This document shows positions 17,576 to 27,401 of a stretch of 64,000 nucleotides of DNA, one piece after another. A program made the position numbers and the translations under genes. The stretch spans positions 1-64,000 of the forward strand of contig NZ_JANYGG010000135.1 in the NCBI RefSeq assembly GCF_025362505.1, read 5' to 3'. This DNA is from Sphingomonas sp. (lineage in GTDB: Bacteria; Pseudomonadota; Alphaproteobacteria; Sphingomonadales; Sphingomonadaceae). Below the pieces are notes generated by a model. It was not told the DNA's origin. It ran no database searches and saw only the letters and a program-made list of their open reading frames with translations. The stretch's first letter is position 1. The number at the start of each line of letters is the position of its first letter.

Positions 17576-20125
17576 TCAGAACTTGAAGCCAACCTCCACG
17601 CCATAATAGGCGCGTGCACCCGGCGAGATGAAGTCACCGCCGAATTCAGGCGCCGGAATAACTTCGGCCAGATAGTTCTTGTTCAACACGTTGTTGCCGA
17701 ACGCCGCAATACTCCAGTTGTGGGCGCTCACCGCAGCCCGCAAATTTAAGACACCATAGGCGCTACGCCGGGAGTTCTTGAAGTTCCCCGGAACTGCGCC
17801 ACCGAAAAACAGGTTCGGCACGTTGTTGTCTTGCACCGTATGAAAGAACGTCGGGCCAGTGATGCGGTAATCAGCCCGCAGCGCTAGATTGAACGCATCG
17901 GCAAGCGGGACATCAACCTGCGATCCCAGATTGATGGTGTAATCGGCCGTATAAGGTGATTTGTTTCCGACCGTGTAGGGACGTACGCTGTTCTTCTTGA
18001 TCTTGCTCTCGGTCACATTTGCCGAGCCAAATACTGTCCATCCCTTGATCACGCGCGCACTCAGCGAGGCTTCACCGCCGTAGAGCTCGACCTTATCGAT
18101 ATTGGAAACAACCCGCAGCAGTCCGAACGGACCCACGAAGAACTCGAAGAACTGCATGTCCTTTACCGTGGTATAATAACCGGCCAGTTCATAAGTGATG
18201 CGGTTGTTGGCGAAGCCGCCTTTAATACCAACCTCGAAGGCGCTGCTGGTTTCCTTCTTGTACTGGTCGGTGATTGCCAGCCCGGCGTTTATCGGAACAG
18301 GCGCGAACAGCGCTGTGCCATTGTTGAAGAAGCCATCGATAATGGCCTTGCTACCGCCCGCGTTGAACCCGCCTGACTTGAAGCCGATCCCCCAGTTGGC
18401 GAACAGCGTCGTCGAAGGGCCAGGCTTGTAGGTCAGGGTCACCTTGGGCTCGATCTGCTGGAAGGTTGCCGACCGCGCCGCAAGGACGCCGCTTGGATTG
18501 TAGGCCGGATCGAGACCGGGGTTCAGGTAGTAGTTCGCTGGTGTGCTGATCGTACCGTTGGGGAAGCCGGTAAGCGGATTGCCAACCCAGCGGGTTCGTG
18601 CGGCCGCTGGAATATTGTTTCCGACCTTGCGCTCTTCAACATCATAGCGGAGCGCGAAGCCGGCCTTTAGCGTGTCGGAAACCTTGTAGTCGAGCGCACC
18701 GAAGGCCGCGTAGACGTTGGTTTTAAAGGTGTCGTCGGCCAATCCTTCCGTCGGATTGCGCGGATCATTCGTATAGCATTCCCTGATTACGCCCTGCCCC
18801 GTGTCGAGCCCGAGATTAACGCAAACCCGGCGGTTGATGTGGAGCAGATAGCCACCGAGTTGCCAGGTCAACGGACCATCGGACTTCGATGCGAGACGAA
18901 GCTCAGCGCTGATGTCTTCCTGGTTACGGCGCTGATACTGGGTGCCATCGCAAGTGCTCGGGCCATAAGGCTGCGATCCGCGGAACGGGCCGATCGTCTG
19001 GAACGGTTCCTGAACCACTATGCCGGCCGTTGCGGCCGCGGTTGCGGTACAGTGCGGCTCGTTTCCAAAGAAGCCGAACGCCCCGCTGGTGCCATCGGCG
19101 TAAAAATCATTCTCGATCTTACTGTAGGAAACATAGCCCGTCAGCTTGCCGAAACCGACATCGGAATCAAACCGGCCTGAGGCTTCGAACGTCTTTTGAT
19201 AGTTGTTCGGCACGATGTTGGAATCAAACCTGAAGATATGGTCGTTGACGTTGATGTTGGAATCGATCGTCTTGCTGATCGAAAACAGCCCCGGGATCTG
19301 AAAAACACCGTTGAAAGCGATCGCGCCGGCCTTGACCTCGCCATAGCGCGCCTTGAGATCGATTTCGGTCGAGCCTCCGATTTTTGCGATCAAGCGACCG
19401 TTGATGTCGAACTTTCGGTAGTTGTCAACCGAAGCGGCGCGGGTCGAGTTGCCCGGATAAGTTGCGGTGTTGACAGCAGTGGGCAAAAACGTGTTGCGAT
19501 AGAACCCGTCCGACTTGCCATAGTCGCCGGAAATAACAAAACCGAGTGAATCTCCGATCGGACCGCTGACCAGGCCCGAAGCCGAGTAGGTTTTATTGTT
19601 GCCGTACGACGCCTTGCCTTCCATCTGCAGGTGGTCACCCGGCTTGCGGGTGGTAATGACGATCGCGCCAGCCGAGGCGTTGCGCCCATAAATGGCACCT
19701 TGCGGACCCTTCAAAACTTCGATTTGCTTCAGAGTACCTTGATTCTGGTTGAGCGCCGAGGTGTTGGTTTTAAGAATGCCGTCAACCACCAGAGCGACGT
19801 TGTTTTCGGCATCGCGCGCGCCATTCAGACCTCGAATATTGATTTGGGTGTCGCCAGATTCAGCAGTGCCGGTCACAATGCTCACACCTGGGGTGAGTTT
19901 GACGAAATCGCTGGCTGTCTTCACCCCGGTCTGCTCAAGCGTCGCTGCGGTGAACACGGTCACCGATGCAGGAACATCCTGAAGCTTTTCGTTCTGGCGG
20001 CGTGCCGTAACAATGATTTCTCCAGGAGAAGCCCCTACTTCCTCCGCATTTTGAGCAAGCGCCGGACTGGCCGCACAGCTGATGCATGCGATTGAACTCA
20101 GCAAGACGAATTTTGCAGTGCGCAT
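17576..20125 (-). CDS. TonB-dependent receptor
   Basis: Signal peptide; GEIIVTARRQNEKLQDVPASVTVFT; GPQGAIYGRNASAGAI; C-terminal aromatic residue. Confidence 0.95.
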   Translation of the reverse strand: MRTAKFVLLSSIACISCAASPALAQNAEEVGASPGEIIVTARRQNEKLQDVPASVTVFTAATLEQTGVKTASDFVKLTPGVSIVTGTAESGDTQINIRGLNGARDAENNVALVVDGILKTNTSALNQNQGTLKQIEVLKGPQGAIYGRNASAGAIVITTRKPGDHLQMEGKASYGNNKTYSASGLVSGPIGDSLGFVISGDYGKSDGFYRNTFLPTAVNTATYPGNSTRAASVDNYRKFDINGRLIAKIGGSTEIDLKARYGEVKAGAIAFNGVFQIPGLFSISKTIDSNINVNDHIFRFDSNIVPNNYQKTFEASGRFDSDVGFGKLTGYVSYSKIENDFYADGTSGAFGFFGNEPHCTATAAATAGIVVQEPFQTIGPFRGSQPYGPSTCDGTQYQRRNQEDISAELRLASKSDGPLTWQLGGYLLHINRRVCVNLGLDTGQGVIRECYTNDPRNPTEGLADDTFKTNVYAAFGALDYKVSDTLKAGFALRYDVEERKVGNNIPAAARTRWVGNPLTGFPNGTISTPANYYLNPGLDPAYNPSGVLAARSATFQQIEPKVTLTYKPGPSTTLFANWGIGFKSGGFNAGGSKAIIDGFFNNGTALFAPVPINAGLAITDQYKKETSSAFEVGIKGGFANNRITYELAGYYTTVKDMQFFEFFVGPFGLLRVVSNIDKVELYGGEASLSARVIKGWTVFGSANVTESKIKKNSVRPYTVGNKSPYTADYTINLGSQVDVPLADAFNLALRADYRITGPTFFHTVQDNNVPNLFFGGAVPGNFKNSRRSAYGVLNLRAAVSAHNWSIAAFGNNVLNKNYLAEVIPAPEFGGDFISPGARAYYGVEVGFKF

Positions 20126-20150
20126 TTTTGAACTCCCCGATTTTATTATA

Positions 20151-20549
20151 TTAAACTAGAACGTTGGCTCCACTGAAATACACATAGACTTCCTGGAATT
20201 TTCCATCGCGGAAACGCCAGAAATTTGTGTTGTAAAACCGTGTTATCCCCCCGTCATGACCTGTCAGAACTGCCTCGAACGATGCAGTCACGCGACCGTT
20301 TTTTTCATCCACCGTGCATGCGAAGTCCTTGTGGACGATGGCTGCATAAGATCCGGTGAAATCTTCCAGCATGCGTCTTATCGACGCCTTGCCGGCGTGG
20401 CGAGTGAACGCGGTCTGGACGCAAAACAGCGCTTCATCGTTGAAGCATGCAATCGCCGCGTCGATGTTCTTCGCATCGACATTGCCGAAGTATTTGATTG
20501 TCGCGATATCGATCAACTCGTCGCGGCTGAGCGTTGGCTCATACTGCAT
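20151..20549 (-). CDS. SnoaL-like/NTF2-fold protein (1)
   Basis: IATIKYFGNVDAKNIDAAIACFNDEALFCVQTAFTRHAGKASIRRML. Confidence 0.75.
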   Translation of the reverse strand: MQYEPTLSRDELIDIATIKYFGNVDAKNIDAAIACFNDEALFCVQTAFTRHAGKASIRRMLEDFTGSYAAIVHKDFACTVDEKNGRVTASFEAVLTGHDGGITRFYNTNFWRFRDGKFQEVYVYFSGANVLV

Positions 20550-20986
20550 CAGGCTTCTCCTTCCTTCAGCAAATTGTCGCCGCTCATATAAACATAAACG
20601 CGGTGAAACTTATCGCCTTTGAGATAAAAGCGGTTGCAGTTTTCATAGCGAAGCTCGGTGCTGCTATTGGGCGTAATAAGCACGGTAAACTGCGAGCAGA
20701 CCGAATTCGACTGCGGATCGGCGGTGTGCACAAAATTACCGTGCCAGATTTCGGCAAAATCAGAGAACAGCCGCGCAAACATCGCACGGACGCCGGCATC
20801 GCGTCCGGCGTGCACGGTGTTCGAGGTCACTTCAGTTAGCAAGGCATCTTCAGTGAAGCAGGCCAGCACCTGCTCCATGTCCTTATTGTCGACGCCATCG
20901 AAATAGCGCTTGGTGACGATGTCGATGTAATAGGGATAGGGCAGGGATGTCTGCCCCGCTCCGGCTTCGGTCCAGTCCGACATCAA
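20549..20986 (-). CDS. SnoaL-like/NTF2-fold protein (2)
   Basis: IVTKRYFDGVDNKDMEQVLACFTEDALLTEVTSNTVHAGRDAGVRAMFARL, paralogous to the 20151-20549 product. Confidence 0.75.
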   Translation of the reverse strand: MMSDWTEAGAGQTSLPYPYYIDIVTKRYFDGVDNKDMEQVLACFTEDALLTEVTSNTVHAGRDAGVRAMFARLFSDFAEIWHGNFVHTADPQSNSVCSQFTVLITPNSSTELRYENCNRFYLKGDKFHRVYVYMSGDNLLKEGEA

Positions 20987-21759
20987 GCGCTTCCTTTGCG
21001 AATGCCCGCATCATTGCCAACCTCTGGGAAGGGGAAGGCTTTCTTGCTGTGCGAAAGGCCAAGTTGAACGAGGAGTTCGGCCTGCTTGTAGGCAATCAAC
21101 CCCGGATTGATGACCGGGATAGGCAGGTTATCAGCAAGCCAGCGCGCCGATTGATGCATCGTCGTCGAGCCGAGCACGATCACATCGGCACCATCTTCCG
21201 CAATAGCTGCTTCTGCCTCGGCCTTCAGCTTTGCAAAGATAACCTCTTCCTTGCCGGCCAGCAGTTCGGCGACATCGGGGCGCGTCTTGATCGACCTGAG
21301 CGATGCGCAGCGCGGCCAGAAGCCATATTCCGTCAGCGTCTTTTCATAGAGCGGGAACCATTCATCCCACATGGTGAGGACGCAAAACTTCTTGCCCAGC
21401 GTCATGGCCATGTGAAACGCGCATTCACCGGGCCCGAGCACAGGGATCGACAGCCGCGAGCGTAGCGCCCGCAAACCGGAATCGCTCACCGTATCGATCA
21501 CGACCGCAGAATAACCCTCGTTCTCAGCATCGATGCCGGCCTGGAAAACTGTCCAGTCCATGAGCAGCATGTTATGATAGGAATCACCAAAGGCCGCGCC
21601 CCATTCCACCGCGACGAATTCAGGCTTGAAGCCCGGGGCGATCAAATTGACCGGTAGCTGGCTGGCGCGATTCGCAACGCCCGTTGCATCCATCGGAATT
21701 GGAACGATAACCTTGATGCGTTTTTCTACCACTGGCTTTTCATCTACAGCTAATTGCAA
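20983..21759 (-). CDS. Asp/Glu racemase-fold protein (copy 2), catalytic Cys positions substituted
   Basis: RIKVIVPIPMDATGVANRASQL; DTVSDSGLRALRS; LGSTTMHQSARWL. Confidence 0.75.
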   Translation of the reverse strand: MQLAVDEKPVVEKRIKVIVPIPMDATGVANRASQLPVNLIAPGFKPEFVAVEWGAAFGDSYHNMLLMDWTVFQAGIDAENEGYSAVVIDTVSDSGLRALRSRLSIPVLGPGECAFHMAMTLGKKFCVLTMWDEWFPLYEKTLTEYGFWPRCASLRSIKTRPDVAELLAGKEEVIFAKLKAEAEAAIAEDGADVIVLGSTTMHQSARWLADNLPIPVINPGLIAYKQAELLVQLGLSHSKKAFPFPEVGNDAGIRKGSA

Positions 21760-21779
21760 TGGACCGAGCTTAGGCTTAA

Positions 21780-21789
21780 TGTATACAAA
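21780..21789. promoter_or_regulatory. Putative FCD-GntR operator, site 1
   Basis: TGTATACAAA (palindromic TGTATACA) in the ~60-bp region between racemase copy 2 (-) and GntR (+). Confidence 0.5.
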
Positions 21790-21819
21790 GCTATCCGGTC
21801 AAGCTCATGGAAAAAAAGA

Positions 21820-22494
21820 ATGTCGCGCGCATCCGATCGAGCATATTCAATGATCAGGAACAAGATCCTTTCCGGTGAACTTCGATCGGGAGCAAAGATC
21901 GGCGAGGAGGCCCTTGCGGAGCAGTGCGGTGTTTCGCGCACCCCGGTTCGCGAAGCGCTGGGTCGGCTCGAAGCGGAATATCTGATCCGTCGCAGCGAAA
22001 CACAGCGCAGTTTCGTGGCTGACTGGTCGCTGGACGATGTCGAGGAAGCGTTCGAATTGCGCGGCATGCTGGAGAGCCGAGCCGCACGCCGAGCTGCCAA
22101 ACGCATCAACCAAAGTCAGATTGAGCGGATGAAAGTGCACAATCACGCTTTGCAGAAAGCAGTCGAACGCGACATTCCTGATACGCGGGTTTTCCTCGAT
22201 CACAACCAGCAGTTCCACACCATCATTCTTGAGGCGTCGGCATCTCAACGCCTGACCAACGCGCTGGCCAAGCTCATCGAACAACCGGTTATCTGGCGAA
22301 CTGTTCAGAATTTTACAGCCGGGGACTTGCAACGATCGTATCGTGAGCATGAGGAGCTGTTGGCTGCCTTCGAGCAGCATGATCCGACCTGGGCCGAGGC
22401 TGTCATGACCTCCCACATCCGCAGGGCATTCCACACTTATGCAAACGCCCACATGAACCAGCGGATTGTCGATAGCTCGCAAGCCGCTGAGTGA
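21820..22494 (+). CDS. GntR/FadR-family (FCD) transcriptional regulator
   Basis: MSRASDRAYSMIRNKILSGELRSGAKIGEEALAEQCGVSRTPVREALGRL plus a C-terminal FCD-like domain. Confidence 0.85.
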   Translation: MSRASDRAYSMIRNKILSGELRSGAKIGEEALAEQCGVSRTPVREALGRLEAEYLIRRSETQRSFVADWSLDDVEEAFELRGMLESRAARRAAKRINQSQIERMKVHNHALQKAVERDIPDTRVFLDHNQQFHTIILEASASQRLTNALAKLIEQPVIWRTVQNFTAGDLQRSYREHEELLAAFEQHDPTWAEAVMTSHIRRAFHTYANAHMNQRIVDSSQAAE

Positions 22495-22508
22495 CGGGGC
22501 CTTGATTT

Positions 22509-22518
22509 TGTATCCAAA
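22509..22518. promoter_or_regulatory. Putative FCD-GntR operator, site 2
   Basis: TGTATCCAAA, 9/10 identical to site 1, directly upstream of the HMGL-like/hyuAB/caiB operon. Confidence 0.45.
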
Positions 22519-22535
22519 ACTGCGATGTTTATGAA

Positions 22536-23444
22536 ATGGCTGTTCCATCCATTGCATTTGTCGAAGTGGGTCCGCGCGACGGCCTTCAAAACGAGCGCGA
22601 AACGATTGCCACTGGCGACAAGATCAAACTGATCGAACGGGCCATCGCCGCCGGAGCCAAGCGGATCGAGGTCACCAGCTTTGTCAACCCGAAGCGCGTC
22701 CCGCAAATGGCTGACGCCGAAGCCGTTTGCGCAGCGTTGCCGGACCGCGCCGATGTCACCTTTGTCGGGCTGGTGATGAATGCCAGGGGCGCCGAGCGCG
22801 CTATCGCAACAGGCCGGATTGACCAGCTGGGCGCCGTCGCGGTGGCAACCGACCGATTTGCCATCGCGAACCAGGGCCAGACCAGCGACGGATCAGTCGA
22901 GGCGGCCAGGACGATCATCGCCATGGCCCGCGCCGCAGGGCTGACCGGTCAGGCCACCATCGCCGCCGCGTTCGGGTGTCCTTTCGAAGGCGAGGTTGGC
23001 GAGGCGCGTGTCGTTGCCATGGCGCGGCGGCTGGCCGAAGCCGGACCAGTCGAAATCGCGCTGGCCGACACCATCGGCGTGGGAAATCCCGCGCATGTCG
23101 CACGGCTTGTCGCGCGTGTACGCGAGGCGATCGATCCGCTGCCGGTGCGGGTTCATTTTCACAACACCCGCAATACCGGGCTTGCCAATGTATGGGCAGC
23201 GGTGGAGGCCGGCGCGAGCGTCGTTGATGGTTCGCTCGGTGGGCTTGGCGGCTGCCCCTTTGCACCCGGCGCGGCGGGCAATGTGCCGAGTGAAGATGTG
23301 ATCTACATGCTCGAACGGGCCGGGATCGGCACGGGAATGGATCTGGAACAGCTGATTGCCGGGAGCATATGGCTTTCGGCAGTAATCGGGCGAAAACTGC
23401 CGGGGATGGTAGCGCAGGCACCGCGCTTCCCGCAGGCCGCATAA
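22536..23444 (+). CDS. Hydroxymethylglutaryl-CoA lyase-like protein
   Basis: FVEVGPRDGLQNERETI; RVHFHNTRNTGLANVWAAVEAG; GLGGCPFAPGAAGNVPSED. Confidence 0.9.
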   Translation: MAVPSIAFVEVGPRDGLQNERETIATGDKIKLIERAIAAGAKRIEVTSFVNPKRVPQMADAEAVCAALPDRADVTFVGLVMNARGAERAIATGRIDQLGAVAVATDRFAIANQGQTSDGSVEAARTIIAMARAAGLTGQATIAAAFGCPFEGEVGEARVVAMARRLAEAGPVEIALADTIGVGNPAHVARLVARVREAIDPLPVRVHFHNTRNTGLANVWAAVEAGASVVDGSLGGLGGCPFAPGAAGNVPSEDVIYMLERAGIGTGMDLEQLIAGSIWLSAVIGRKLPGMVAQAPRFPQAA

Positions 23445-23459
23445 TCGAAGGGGACGTAA

Positions 23460-25508
23460 ATGGGTTACCGTTTGGGCGTTGATGTCGGGGGCACGTTCAC
23501 CGATCTGCTGTTGTTCAATGAAGCAACTGGCGCATTCTGGCGTCACAAGACGCCTTCGACACCGCATGACAGTTCGGAAGGCGTTCTGACCGGGGTGGAG
23601 GCGATTTGCGTCGCGGCGAACGTAGATCCTAAGGAAATTGGGTATTTCCTCCATGGTACCACGGTTGCCACCAATGCCATGCTCGAAGGGAAAGGGGCAC
23701 GCGTCGGCCTCATAACCACCGAAGGCTATCGTCATATCCTGCAGATCGCTCGCTCCTACGTTCCTGGCGGATTGGCAGCGTGGATCATCTGGCCCAAACC
23801 CACGCCGCTTGCAGCGCTTGAAGACACGGTCACGGTGGGCGGGCGCATTGATGCTGCGGGCACAGAAGTCCGGCCGCTGGACGAAGCGAGCGTGAAAGCG
23901 GCACTGACCAAGCTCAAGAACCAGGGAGTTGAGGCGATCACGGTTTCGCTCGTGAATGCCTATGTTAACGGAGACCAGGAAAAGCGCATCGGTGCCATGG
24001 CGCGCGAAATGATGCAGGATATCCCGGTGTCGCTCAGCCACGAGGTCCTGCCCGAGATGCAGGAGTATGAGCGCACACTGACAACCGTCGCCAATGCCGC
24101 CGTCCGTCCGGTGGTCGGCCGCTACGTGTCGAGTCTCCGCGAAAAGCTGGCCAAGTCCGGGATGAACGGGAAACTGTCGTTGTTGCGCTCAGACGGCGGC
24201 CTGATGTCGGCGCAAAAGGCCGAGGAACACCCGGTCAACATCCTGATGTCGGGCCCGGCCGGGGGCGTTACTGGAGCGCTCTGGGTGGGCAAGAATTCGG
24301 GCCTGAACAACATTCTGACCTTGGATGTCGGCGGCACTTCAACTGACGTGGCGCTGATTGAAAATCTTGAACCGCGCCGCGTCCGGACAACTGACGTCGG
24401 CCATTTGTCGGTCCGCGCCTCCTCGCTCGATGTGAAAACCGTGGGTGCCGGCGGGGGCTCGATTGCCTATGTCCCCGAACTTACCAAGGCTTTGCGGGTT
24501 GGTCCGCAGTCTGCCGGTGCCGTTCCGGGGCCAGTTGCTTATGGCAAGGGCGGCACTTTGCCGACGGTGACCGACGCCAATGTGGTGCTCGGCTATCTGC
24601 CCGAAAACTTGCTGGGCGGAAGCTTCAAGCTCGACCGCGAGGGGGCCAAAGTCGCCGTTCAGACAATCGCGGACGCGCTTGGCATCGATTTGATGGCGGC
24701 GGCGCGCGGCATCATCGATATCGTCAACGAGAACATGTTTGGCGCACTCCGAATGATCTCCGTGCAGCAGGGCTATGATCCGCGCCACTTCGCGTTGATG
24801 GGCTTTGGCGGTGCGGGCCCGTTGCATGTCAACGCGGTTGCAAGACTGATGAGCAGCTGGCCTGCGGTTTCGCCGGTCTCTCCCGGCGTGCTGTGCGCGT
24901 TGGGTGACGCGACAACGCGGATGCGGACCGAGACTGCGCGTTCGTTCTCACGGCTAGCGATCACGACCGACGCCGATGAACTGATTGCCATCCTCAAGGA
25001 GATGGCCGCACAAACCCGCGCTGAACTGCGCTCGGACGGATTGGCTGACAGCACGATCGAAAGCGAGTTCGAGATTGACGTTCGCTATGTGGGTCAGGCC
25101 TTTGAAGTGCCGCTGATGATTACCATTGCGGCACTCGAAAGCGACGGTGTCGCCGGAATCCTGCGCAGATTTGACGAGGAGCACTTGCGCCTGTTCACGT
25201 TCAACATGGACACGCCGCACGAAATTGTGAACTTGCGCGCGGTGGCCCTGGGGCAATCGCTCGACCTTCCGGCCGCAGAACTGGCCAAAGGCAATGGCGA
25301 TCCTTCGGGCGCCAAGATGCGCGATCACACGTTGTGGATGGACGGCAAGGAACAGGCGGCGGTGATCTATGATCGCTCCAGATTGCTCCAAGGAGATATC
25401 ATCCCCGGGCCTGCCATCGTTATCGAAATGGACTCTACAACCCTGATTGAAACCGGATGCATCGCAGTAGTCGATCGCGTCGGTAACATCCTGATCAACC
25501 CGGCTTGA
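23460..25508 (+). CDS. hyuA: Hydantoinase/oxoprolinase subunit A
   Basis: MGYRLGVDVGGTFTDLLLFNEATG; GTTVATNAMLEGKGARVGLITTEGYR; SGPAGGVTGA; LDVGGTSTDVALI. Confidence 0.9.
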   Translation: MGYRLGVDVGGTFTDLLLFNEATGAFWRHKTPSTPHDSSEGVLTGVEAICVAANVDPKEIGYFLHGTTVATNAMLEGKGARVGLITTEGYRHILQIARSYVPGGLAAWIIWPKPTPLAALEDTVTVGGRIDAAGTEVRPLDEASVKAALTKLKNQGVEAITVSLVNAYVNGDQEKRIGAMAREMMQDIPVSLSHEVLPEMQEYERTLTTVANAAVRPVVGRYVSSLREKLAKSGMNGKLSLLRSDGGLMSAQKAEEHPVNILMSGPAGGVTGALWVGKNSGLNNILTLDVGGTSTDVALIENLEPRRVRTTDVGHLSVRASSLDVKTVGAGGGSIAYVPELTKALRVGPQSAGAVPGPVAYGKGGTLPTVTDANVVLGYLPENLLGGSFKLDREGAKVAVQTIADALGIDLMAAARGIIDIVNENMFGALRMISVQQGYDPRHFALMGFGGAGPLHVNAVARLMSSWPAVSPVSPGVLCALGDATTRMRTETARSFSRLAITTDADELIAILKEMAAQTRAELRSDGLADSTIESEFEIDVRYVGQAFEVPLMITIAALESDGVAGILRRFDEEHLRLFTFNMDTPHEIVNLRAVALGQSLDLPAAELAKGNGDPSGAKMRDHTLWMDGKEQAAVIYDRSRLLQGDIIPGPAIVIEMDSTTLIETGCIAVVDRVGNILINPA

Positions 25509-25521
25509 GGAGGCAAGGACA

Positions 25522-27396
25522 ATGCCAGCAACCATTATCCAGACCAACGCCGTCCCGTTCCAAAAGACAGCGATTGATCCCGTTACTCTCGACATCATCG
25601 AAAATGCGCTGCGCAATGCGCGCAACGAAATGGACGCAACCTTGAAGCGAACCGCCATGTCGCCCGGCATCCGCGAGCAAGGCGATGCCTTCCCGTTGAT
25701 CGCAGATCACGCAGGCAAGATGATTGTGGGCCAATTCGGCAGCTTCATCGGCGGTTTCCTCGAAAGCTACGAGGGGACCTTGGAAGAAGGCGACATGATC
25801 TTGCTTTCGGATCCGTATAGCTGTGCAGGCGCCGTCAGCCATTCGAACGACTGGCTGGTGCTTTTGCCGGTGTTCAAGAACGGCCGTATCCTCGGCTACA
25901 CCGCCATGTTCGGCCACCAGGCGGACATCGGCGGCAAAGTTGTCGGCTCCATGCCCGTCGATTCTCGCTCAATCTTTGAAGAGGGTGTTCGAATTCCGCC
26001 GGTGAAGATCTGGAAGAAGGGCGAATACAATGAGGATCTGATAAAGCTGGTCATGCACCAGACGCGCAAACCCGATTGGTGCCAGGCCGATCTCAATGCC
26101 TTGATCGCCTCATGCCGCGTGGCCGCGCGCCGCGTCATCGAAATGGCCGAGCGGTTTGGTGATGATGTCTACATTTCTGCGACCGAGGAATTGCTCGCCC
26201 GCAACCATCGCGCGATGAAGCACCTGATCGCCAACGCGATCGGCGAGGCACCAGTCACGTTTGAAGACTATATTTGCGACGACGGCATGGGCGCTGGCCC
26301 GTTCAAGATCAAATGCACGATGTGGCGCGAGGGCGAACGCGTGGTACTCGATTTTGCCGGGACCGACCCTCAAAGCCAGTATTCGATCAACTTCCTGCTC
26401 AACGAGAACATGTTCCGCATGTTTTTCGGCATCTACATGATCATGGTTTTCGACCCGCAGATCCTGTTCAATGACGGCTTCTATGATCTGATTGATGTTC
26501 GTATTCCGGAAGGATCGCTCCTGAAGCCGGTCTTTCCGGCCGCGCTTTCCGGGCGCACGCACGCACTGGGCCGCATTTTTGACGTTCTCGGCGGTTTGCT
26601 TGGCCAAAAGACTCCGGAATTCCTAAATGCTGCTGGGTTTTCGTCGAGCCCGCACCTGTTTTATTCAGGGCATGATGCCAAGGGGAAATGGTTCCAGCTC
26701 TTTCAAATCGGGTTTGGCGGCATACCCGGACGTCCAATGGGCGATGGCCCTGATGGACACTCGCTGTGGCCGGGCTTTACCAACGTGCCCAACGAGTTCC
26801 TCGAACGCTATTTCCCGCTCCTGATCGAGAACTATGAAACGGTGCCGGACAGCGGTGGTGCCGGGCTCCATCGCGGCGGCAACGGCATTCACATGACCTA
26901 TCGCTTCCTGGCCGCAGGCACGATCTCGGCGCATGATGACCGCTGGTTTGTGCCTCCATGGGGGGTCAATGGCGGCGAGCCGGGCCGCCGTGCGCGCAAG
27001 ATCATTGAGAAGCCGGACGGCACGCAGGTCAACATTGGCAACAAGGTTGATGCCTATCCCGTCGAAGCCAACGATTTGCTCCATTTCATCACCTGGGGCG
27101 GCGGCGGCTGGGGCGATCCGCTTGAACGCGCGCCCGAATTGGTCGGTAAGGAGATTGCGCAGGGTCTAGTGACTTCCGCTGGTGCCCGCTCTTATGGTGT
27201 TGTCGCCAATGACAATGGCGCCGTCGATATGGCAGCTACCGAAACGCTCCGTGCAAAGATGCGCACCGAGCGCTCGCCCCTCGCTGTGTTCAACTATGGC
27301 CCTGACATCGAAACGCTGCGCGCGAATTGCGAGGCCGAAACCGGGCTCCCGGCCCCTGTGCAGCCCGTCTGGCAAACGCTGCAAGCGGCAGACTAG
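25522..27396 (+). CDS. hyuB: Hydantoinase/oxoprolinase subunit B
   Basis: DPVTLDIIENALRNARNEMDATLKRTAMSPGIREQGDAFPLI; DSGGAGLHRGGNGI; GGGGWGDPLER. Confidence 0.9.
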   Translation: MPATIIQTNAVPFQKTAIDPVTLDIIENALRNARNEMDATLKRTAMSPGIREQGDAFPLIADHAGKMIVGQFGSFIGGFLESYEGTLEEGDMILLSDPYSCAGAVSHSNDWLVLLPVFKNGRILGYTAMFGHQADIGGKVVGSMPVDSRSIFEEGVRIPPVKIWKKGEYNEDLIKLVMHQTRKPDWCQADLNALIASCRVAARRVIEMAERFGDDVYISATEELLARNHRAMKHLIANAIGEAPVTFEDYICDDGMGAGPFKIKCTMWREGERVVLDFAGTDPQSQYSINFLLNENMFRMFFGIYMIMVFDPQILFNDGFYDLIDVRIPEGSLLKPVFPAALSGRTHALGRIFDVLGGLLGQKTPEFLNAAGFSSSPHLFYSGHDAKGKWFQLFQIGFGGIPGRPMGDGPDGHSLWPGFTNVPNEFLERYFPLLIENYETVPDSGGAGLHRGGNGIHMTYRFLAAGTISAHDDRWFVPPWGVNGGEPGRRARKIIEKPDGTQVNIGNKVDAYPVEANDLLHFITWGGGGWGDPLERAPELVGKEIAQGLVTSAGARSYGVVANDNGAVDMAATETLRAKMRTERSPLAVFNYGPDIETLRANCEAETGLPAPVQPVWQTLQAAD

Positions 27397-27401
27397 CCCT
27401 C

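Noticed and set aside
18195-20095. Plus-strand ORFs opposite the TonB receptor gene
   Set aside because: Antisense frames without recognisable domains; receptor gene is clear on the minus strand.
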